Source: an uncultured Planctomycetota bacterium
GTDB lineage: Bacteria; Planctomycetota; SZUA-567; JAFGNG01
Reading direction: 5' to 3'
DNA length: 11,113 nucleotides
Assembly: GCA_947311175.1 (NCBI GenBank)
Contig: CAMZKK010000055.1
Coordinates: 1-11,113 of the forward strand
This document shows, in pieces, positions 6,330-11,113 of this stretch. The translations under genes and the position numbers were made by a program. How positions within the stretch are numbered: the stretch's first letter is position 1; each line of letters opens with the position of its first letter. The notes under the pieces were generated by a model. The model saw nothing but the letters and a program-made list of their open reading frames with translations, made no database searches and was not told where the DNA came from.

Positions 6330-7487
6330 ATGCATAATATTAAAATTCAGCCAAGAACAACTCGTGAAAATCTGGACAAACCTCTCGACAAAGACATTCA
6401 AATGATAAAAGGAAATGGTATTTATCGACTGACTCTTTTTGTTGACGGAGAGTGTGCGAGTTGGACAAACATAACTGCCTTTCAGCAACAAATTGGCTCT
6501 GAGACAATAACTATGGGAGGGATTGGTGGAGTTGGGACATCTAGTCCTCATCGCTATAAGGGTTATTCTCGAATAGTTATGGAAAATTCTCTTCGATGGA
6601 TGAAGAAAAATAATTTTGATGTAGCCATGCTTTATGGCATTAATTCGTTTTATCATAAATTTGGTTATGCTCAGTCTTTCCCCGATATTTCTTTTTCGCT
6701 TGCGGTTCGTGATGCAGAAATGGTAAAGGGGAACGGATATAAAACTGTAAATTATAATGCTAAATACTTGGCAGCTATTTTAAAAATGTATCATAGAAAT
6801 AATCTATGTCGAACCGGTCCTGCTCGGCGAAATCAAAAACAATGGAAGCCTTTTTCTCGAGGAGTAAGATGGGATTCGAAATCAATTTGCAAGGTTTTAT
6901 TGAATGAGAAAAAGAAGCCAGTAGGTTATTTCGTTTATGATACCACCCCTTTAGAACCAAAAATTATTGAGGTAGGTTTTTCTACGCATAAGGTTTTTGC
7001 TGATATCCTTCAAGGGATTGTGCAGGTGGTTTGGGAACAACGACTAGAGCAAATTTCTTTCCTCTTGTCGGAGGATGATGAGTTTATGGCATTTTGTCAG
7101 CCTTTGGGATTAAAAAAGATTGTCGAATATCGTCAGGATGGAGGAGGAATGGTGCGAATGATTAACCTTGCCCAGACGATAAAAAAAATTTCCCCATTAT
7201 TAAATTCCCGAATTAAAACTCGAGAGAGCCTAAATATAAAAACAAATCTTGAATCTGTTGGCATAAGCTGGGAGGGTGGGAAGTGTAATGTTCATCCTCA
7301 ACCGCTTCCTAATTGTCAAGGTGTGCAAATGCCACAATGGGCGTTGGCACAACTTATTTACGGCTATCGGGGAGTTAGCACACTTTTATCTTCCGGTACT
7401 ATCAAGGCATCAAAGCATTGTGTAGATATACTTAATGAGTTATTTCCGACAACTCAACATTTTTTTTACTCGTTAGATAAATTCTAA
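6330..7487 (+). CDS. Eis-like GNAT N-acetyltransferase
   Basis: A 385-residue acetyl-CoA-dependent acetyltransferase with the three-part Eis layout: an N-terminal GNAT domain, a second degenerate GNAT domain and a C-terminal sterol-carrier-like domain. The acetyl-CoA loop is at about 63-90 (MGGIGGVGTSSPHRYKGYS followed by a helix). The motif NSFYHKFGY (105-113) carries Tyr108 in the place of the general-acid Tyr of Mycobacterium tuberculosis Eis. The C-terminal region (about 310-385) has LAQLIYGYRG and LNELFPT, and the chain ends in Phe. In Eis the terminal Phe carboxylate is the catalytic base. Family members acetylate lysines or aminoglycoside amines, but many have unknown substrates, so a drug-resistance role should not be assumed. 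It ends eight bases before the convergent minus-strand gene. Confidence 0.87.
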   Translation: MHNIKIQPRTTRENLDKPLDKDIQMIKGNGIYRLTLFVDGECASWTNITAFQQQIGSETITMGGIGGVGTSSPHRYKGYSRIVMENSLRWMKKNNFDVAMLYGINSFYHKFGYAQSFPDISFSLAVRDAEMVKGNGYKTVNYNAKYLAAILKMYHRNNLCRTGPARRNQKQWKPFSRGVRWDSKSICKVLLNEKKKPVGYFVYDTTPLEPKIIEVGFSTHKVFADILQGIVQVVWEQRLEQISFLLSEDDEFMAFCQPLGLKKIVEYRQDGGGMVRMINLAQTIKKISPLLNSRIKTRESLNIKTNLESVGISWEGGKCNVHPQPLPNCQGVQMPQWALAQLIYGYRGVSTLLSSGTIKASKHCVDILNELFPTTQHFFYSLDKF

Positions 7488-7520
7488 TCTAAATTCTATG
7501 GTTTTAATTTAGAATTATTT
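7488..7520 (+). terminator. weak candidate terminator between convergent genes
   Basis: TCTAAATT (7488-7495) pairs with AATTTAGA (7506-7513) around a ten-base loop, and the bases after it are T-rich. The stem is only A-T rich with one G-C type pair, and its right arm lies inside the end of the minus-strand gene. It could serve the acetyltransferase transcript, but weakly. Confidence 0.3.
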
Positions 7521-8368
7521 TGTTTTAAAAATTCCAGTGCTTTTTTAATATCTTCTATAGGATTGTCACCCACCTCTCGTTCGATAGTTAAGTAGCCGGA
7601 ATAGTTTATATCTCTTAATGACTTTAGGTATTTCTCCCAATTTATGGTGCCTTCGCCGAGAGGGAGTTCTCTGAATAGTTTGCCGGAGGATTTTTCTAAT
7701 TCTGCAAATCCTCCGATTGCGAATGCCTCATAAATAGCTTCCGGATTACATGGTTGATATTGGATTCCATCTTTGGCGTGAGTATGCACAATATAGTCTT
7801 TGAGAGTGACAACTGCTTTTACCGGATCATCATTTGTTACCATTACAAGATTTGCCGGATCAAGATTTACTCCAATTCCTGAATTGTCAACATCGTCCAA
7901 AAATTCTTTAAGGGTAATGGCTGGTTCCGGTCCGGTTTCAATGGCAAAGGTTATGCCTTTTGATTTGGCGTAATCTCCTAATTCAATACAAGCTTGTTTC
8001 ATAATATGATAAATTTCCGAGTTGCGGTCTTGAGGAATTACGCCGATATGGGTGGTAACTATATTTGTTCCAAGGTCTTTGGCAAGGTCAACAATGGATT
8101 TAGAGTATTCAATTTTTTTGATATTTTTATCTTTTTTTCTAAATCCAAAACCACCCAAATCACCACAAAGGGCACTGATTTCAATTTCTTGATTTTTAAC
8201 AAATTCTTTAAATTTAACCCTTGCTTGATTGCTCATATTCTCGGGGCAAACTTCACCTTTGACGGCATAAATTTGCACACCATCTGCGCCAAGTTCCTTT
8301 GCCTTTATGATTCCTTCTCTTGCAGGAAGTTTAAAAAGGTCTGAAATTATTCCAAGTTTAAATGTCAT
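7496..8368 (-). CDS. sugar phosphate isomerase/epimerase-like TIM barrel
   Basis: A 290-residue cytosolic protein of the xylose isomerase-like / AP endonuclease family 2 barrel. Members are mostly divalent-metal-dependent isomerases, epimerases or dehydratases of sugars and inositols. Likely metal and catalytic residues are Glu144 (AIETG), Asp170 (NLDPAN), His197 (HTHAKDG) and Glu263 (TIERE), with His107 (THIGV) near the site. The segment LPLGEGTINWEKYL (236-248) is the well-known closing motif of this group. The N-terminus MTFKLGIISDLF has no signal. The exact substrate cannot be read from the sequence. Its ATG overlaps the TGA of the aminotransferase gene upstream (ATGA at 8368-8365), so the two are translationally coupled. 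The next gene downstream is convergent. Confidence 0.9.
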   Translation of the reverse strand: MTFKLGIISDLFKLPAREGIIKAKELGADGVQIYAVKGEVCPENMSNQARVKFKEFVKNQEIEISALCGDLGGFGFRKKDKNIKKIEYSKSIVDLAKDLGTNIVTTHIGVIPQDRNSEIYHIMKQACIELGDYAKSKGITFAIETGPEPAITLKEFLDDVDNSGIGVNLDPANLVMVTNDDPVKAVVTLKDYIVHTHAKDGIQYQPCNPEAIYEAFAIGGFAELEKSSGKLFRELPLGEGTINWEKYLKSLRDINYSGYLTIEREVGDNPIEDIKKALEFLKQNNSKLKP

Positions 8369-9225
8369 TTTTGATTTACTCCTATATTTGATTGATAGCT
8401 TTTTAATAATCTATTTGCGGTGGAGAAAGATGTTGATGAAAAATCGCTTTTATACCCTAAGATTTGCAATACAGGCAATATTTCAATGGCACAATTGGTT
8501 ATAAATATTTCATCAGCGGTGAGCAGAAATTCAAGGTTAAAAGATTGTTCTCTTACTTGCATATTTTGTTCTTTAGAAATATTGATGATTTTCGAGCGAG
8601 TTATTCCTGGTAAAATATTTTCTGATAATGGTGGGGTAAATATAACTTCATTCTTGACTGCAAAGATATTACTACACGCACATTCTAAAATTTCTCCTGT
8701 GAGAGAAATGATTATTGCTTCGTAGGCTTTTGTATTTATTTCATTTCTAACAATAATGTTTTCTAAAAAATTCCCAAGTTTATGACTTGTTGTTTTTGAT
8801 TTTTTGTTTCTGCGGTGATTGGCAATATCGAGAATTATTCCATTTTGTTGTAATCTTTGAGGTGGGGTATATGGTTGAAGGGTGATTAATATATTGGGGT
8901 GTTGCTGTTTAGGTCTTATCGGTCCATCAGATGTTCCTCCGGTTATTCTTATTTTACATATCCCGTCCTTGTATTGATTGTTTTCAATGAGGGTTGTTAT
9001 CTGGGATTTTATTTTTTCGTAGTTTATTGCATCTAAGTTGCCAAGTATTCCTGAATTAATAGTGGCGTTTATTCTATCACAATGTTTGTTTAATAAAAAT
9101 GGTTGTCCGTTGTAGCAACGGATTGTGGTAAAAACTGATTCGCCATACATAAACCCACGATCATTGATTGGGATGTATGCTGATGATTCGTCAATTAGTT
9201 CATTATTAAAAAACATAAAAGCCAT
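8365..9225 (-). CDS. class IV PLP-dependent aminotransferase (PabC/IlvE/D-amino acid type)
   Basis: A 286-residue fold-type IV pyridoxal phosphate enzyme. The N-terminal NDRGFMYGESVFTTIR (21-36) is the family start motif. The PLP lysine is Lys149 in SHKLGNFLEN. The conserved GEILECACSNIF (177-188) and FTPPLSENILPGITR (196-210) give the Glu and phosphate-binding residues, and NCAIEILPV (244-252) closes the site. The family covers aminodeoxychorismate lyase, branched-chain and D-amino acid aminotransferases, which cannot be separated reliably by eye. The Thr/Cys-Ser-Asn-Ile-Phe style and the length suit the PabC-like group slightly better. A PabC role would fit folate synthesis, but folE is 8 kb away on the other strand, so this is weak. 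AAGAGGT at 9238-9232 is a strong ribosome-binding site six bases before the ATG. It is the first gene of a two-gene minus-strand operon. Confidence 0.9.
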   Translation of the reverse strand: MAFMFFNNELIDESSAYIPINDRGFMYGESVFTTIRCYNGQPFLLNKHCDRINATINSGILGNLDAINYEKIKSQITTLIENNQYKDGICKIRITGGTSDGPIRPKQQHPNILITLQPYTPPQRLQQNGIILDIANHRRNKKSKTTSHKLGNFLENIIVRNEINTKAYEAIIISLTGEILECACSNIFAVKNEVIFTPPLSENILPGITRSKIINISKEQNMQVREQSFNLEFLLTADEIFITNCAIEILPVLQILGYKSDFSSTSFSTANRLLKSYQSNIGVNQK

Positions 9226-9248
9226 CTTATTACCTCTTGATTAAAGCC

Positions 9249-9300
9249 TTGTAAACGTTATCCTTGAGAACCTATATTAAATATTTTTGAGATAAAAGGA
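9249..9300 (+). promoter_or_regulatory. candidate ettA promoter and ribosome-binding site
   Basis: In the 83-base gap between divergent genes, TTGTAA (9249-9254) and TATATT (9273-9278) are 18 bases apart. Both are fair matches to the sigma70 consensus. AAAAGGA at 9294-9300 follows, eight bases before ATG 9309. I could not assign a convincing promoter for the opposite (minus) direction in the same gap. Confidence 0.45.
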
Positions 9301-9308
9301 AATAAAAA

Positions 9309-10985
9309 ATGCCACCAGAGTTTGTGATGCAATTAGAAGATGTTAGTAGGTATTATGATGACGACCCTGTCCTTAAAGATATTAGTCTTTCTTTTTATTA
9401 CGGGGCAAAGATTGGAATCGTTGGTGAGAATGGTGCAGGAAAATCAACCTTGCTCAAGATTATGGCAGGGATTGATAAGGATTTTGAAGGCACTGCAAAT
9501 TATGCAAAAAATATGAAAGTGGTTTTTGTTTCCCAGGAACCGCAACTAAATATGGATAAAACTGTTCGAGGTAATCTTGAAGAGGCAGTAAAGCCTATCA
9601 TCGATATGACTGTTCGTTATGAAGAGATTTCAACCGAAATGGGGGAAGATATTTCTGCAGAAAAAATGGAGTCATTAATGGATGAAATGACAAAGTTGCA
9701 GGAGAAGATAGATACTGTAAATGGCTGGGAGGTTGGCAGACAACTTGATATTGCTGCAGATGCTATGGTCTTACCTCCTGATGATGCAGAGATTAGTAGG
9801 TTGTCCGGTGGTGAGAGAAGACGAGTTGCGCTTTGTAAGGCATTGCTTGAATCGCCGGATTTATTGTTGCTTGATGAACCAACCAACCATCTCGATGCAG
9901 AAACCATTGCTTGGCTTGAAAATGAATTGCGTAATTATCATGGCACCGTAATTATCGTAACACATGATAGATATTTTCTTGATAATATAACAAAATGGAT
10001 TTTAGAGATTGAAAACACAAAGGGGATTCCGTTTGAAGGTAATTATTCTTCATGGCTTTCCCAAAAAGCAGAACGTCTTAGGGTTGCTGAAAAGAAAGAG
10101 ACTGAAAGACAGCGGATTTTAAAGCGTGAATTGTCTTGGATTAACAGTTCTCCAAAGGGAAGGCTTACTCAGAATAAGGCTCGTCTTGACCGTTATGATG
10201 AAATGATTGGTCAAAAATTTGAAGTTTCAAAAAGTGATATTCTTATTCAAATTCCACCCGGACCAAAACTTGGAGATAAGGTTCTTGAATTCAAAGAGGT
10301 CAGCAAGGGGTTTAATGGTTTGGATTTACTTGTTGATTGTTCTTTTGAGCTACCAAAGGGTGCTATCGTTGGAATAATTGGCCCTAACGGAGCTGGCAAG
10401 ACAACTCTTTTTAAGATGATTATGGGTGAAGAAAATCCGGATAAGGGCGAGGTTATCCTTGGAAAAACAGTAGAGCTTTCTCATGTTGATCAGCATCGAG
10501 ATGATATTGATGATAATCGAACAATCTTTGAAGAAATTACTAACGGGGCAGAAGAAATTCCGCTTGGCAATCGAACAATAAATAGCCGTGCTTATGTATC
10601 CCGCTTTAATTTTAGAGGCAGAGCTCAGCAAAAGCTTACTAGTCAATGTTCCGGTGGAGAGCGAAACAGAATTCACCTCGCCAAGCTTTTAAAGACTGCG
10701 GGAAATTTGATTCTACTTGACGAGCCAACTAACGACCTCGACGTTAATACAATGCGAGTATTAGAAGAGGCGTTAGCAGCGTTTCCTGCCTGTGCAATGA
10801 TTATTAGTCACGATAGATTCTTCTTAGACCGAATTTGCACTCATCTATTGATTTTTGAGGGTGACGGAAAGACCAAATTTTTTGAAGGGAATTTCCAAAG
10901 CTATGAAGAGCAAGTAATTAGAACAGGCGGTACAGATAGATTGGCACACAGAAGAAGTAAGTATAAAAAACTCCCAAGATTATAA
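9309..10985 (+). CDS. ettA: energy-dependent translational throttle protein EttA (ABC-F)
   Basis: EttA is a soluble ABC-F ATPase that binds the ribosomal E site and tunes the first steps of elongation to the energy state of the cell. The product has 558 residues, almost the same as the 555 of E. coli, and matches it along its whole length. Domain 1 has Walker A GENGAGKST (39-47), LSGGERRR (165-172) and LLLLDEPTNHLD (185-196, catalytic Glu190). The short arm lies at about 95-140. The linker with P-site tRNA contacts (about 245-320) includes EGNYSSWL and KGRLTQNKARLDRYDE, followed by IPPGPKLGDKVLE. Domain 2 has GPNGAGKTT (358-366), the signature CSGGERNR (447-454) and ILLDEPTNDLD (468-478). The second signature begins with Cys rather than the usual Leu, which is unlikely to abolish activity. 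The C-terminus FEGNFQSYEEQ and KYKKLPR is also EttA-like. It is probably transcribed alone. Confidence 0.96.
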   Translation: MPPEFVMQLEDVSRYYDDDPVLKDISLSFYYGAKIGIVGENGAGKSTLLKIMAGIDKDFEGTANYAKNMKVVFVSQEPQLNMDKTVRGNLEEAVKPIIDMTVRYEEISTEMGEDISAEKMESLMDEMTKLQEKIDTVNGWEVGRQLDIAADAMVLPPDDAEISRLSGGERRRVALCKALLESPDLLLLDEPTNHLDAETIAWLENELRNYHGTVIIVTHDRYFLDNITKWILEIENTKGIPFEGNYSSWLSQKAERLRVAEKKETERQRILKRELSWINSSPKGRLTQNKARLDRYDEMIGQKFEVSKSDILIQIPPGPKLGDKVLEFKEVSKGFNGLDLLVDCSFELPKGAIVGIIGPNGAGKTTLFKMIMGEENPDKGEVILGKTVELSHVDQHRDDIDDNRTIFEEITNGAEEIPLGNRTINSRAYVSRFNFRGRAQQKLTSQCSGGERNRIHLAKLLKTAGNLILLDEPTNDLDVNTMRVLEEALAAFPACAMIISHDRFFLDRICTHLLIFEGDGKTKFFEGNFQSYEEQVIRTGGTDRLAHRRSKYKKLPRL

Positions 10986-10990
10986 GAAAC

Positions 10991-11023
10991 GCGGGACATG
11001 CAAAGCCTCTTTGCGTGTCCCGC
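10991..11023 (+). terminator. strong 15-bp hairpin after ettA
   Basis: GCGGGACATGCAAAG (10991-11005) pairs with CTTTGCGTGTCCCGC (11009-11023) with a single G-T wobble and a three-base loop. It starts six bases after the ettA stop, so it is well placed to end transcription or protect the 3' end of the message. No T run follows (ATCCTTATT), so it is not a textbook intrinsic terminator. It may instead be part of a repeat element that continues to its right. Confidence 0.6.
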
Positions 11024-11113
11024 ATCCTTATTCCGAGCTTGTTTCGCGACGCTTATTCCGCGATGACATATTATTTCACGTCGGCACAGAAAAGCAATAT
11101 ATTGCGTCTCTAC
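11024..11113. repeat. GC-richer non-coding block with short repeats (edge of window)
   Basis: The 90 bases after the hairpin look different in composition from the AT-rich genes to the left. CTTATTCCG occurs twice (11027-11035 and 11052-11060). TCGCG (11044-11048) can pair with CGCGA (11059-11063), and GCAATATATTGC (11094-11105) is a perfect 12-base palindrome. No start codon with a ribosome-binding site is seen on either strand. Together with the preceding hairpin this could be a dispersed intergenic repeat cut by the window edge. The copy number cannot be judged from one window. Confidence 0.35.

Noticed and set aside
10350..10676. Minus-strand open frame within ettA (also 9617-9907)
   Set aside because: ettA matches its family along the full length in the plus frame, so these are shadows.
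10910..11113. Minus-strand frame open from the right edge into the end of ettA
   Set aside because: It has no visible start or family motif, overlaps the ettA end and crosses the hairpin; it is likely accidental.

Overview
The window is an AT-rich bacterial chromosomal segment. It is packed with ordinary single-copy genes on both strands and shows no phage, transposase, CRISPR, rRNA or tRNA signal. The lipobox protein, the DUF6599-like lipoprotein and the LeuB and GalK sequence styles (GGSAPKYTGKN and GNHTDYN) recall Gram-negative lineages of the Planctomycetes/Verrucomicrobia/Lentisphaerae type. This placement rests on remembered family style and is weak.

Left part (1-4681, all + strand): the 3' part of folE (GTP cyclohydrolase I) is followed 32 bases later by a secreted lipoprotein resembling DUF6599. 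A sigma70-like promoter then precedes a small zinc-ribbon protein with a C-terminal membrane anchor. Next comes a tightly spaced series: a membrane-anchored diguanylate cyclase, a YkgJ-type cysteine-cluster protein and a LeuB-like dehydrogenase, closed by a strong intrinsic terminator at 4644-4681.

Middle part (4682-7487, + strand): galactokinase (galK), a small DUF486 membrane protein and an Eis-like GNAT acetyltransferase. As given, galK is split by a one-base deletion about 45 codons from its start.

Right part: two genes on the minus strand, a class IV PLP aminotransferase followed by a sugar-phosphate isomerase/epimerase-like TIM barrel with an ATGA overlap, converge on the acetyltransferase gene. 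Divergent from them is ettA, an ABC-F translation factor that is easily recognised over its whole length. Past ettA, the last 125 bases are visibly richer in GC than the rest and begin with a 15-bp hairpin. They then hold a short direct repeat, a second small stem and a palindrome, and may be the edge of a dispersed intergenic repeat.

The genes do not form one pathway. They serve folate/pterin synthesis, c-di-GMP signalling, leucine synthesis, galactose use and translation control. I found no convincing new multi-gene system. The points most worth a second look are the galK frameshift, the NADP-type cofactor residues in LeuB, the tail-anchored zinc-ribbon protein, and the structured GC-rich block at the right end.
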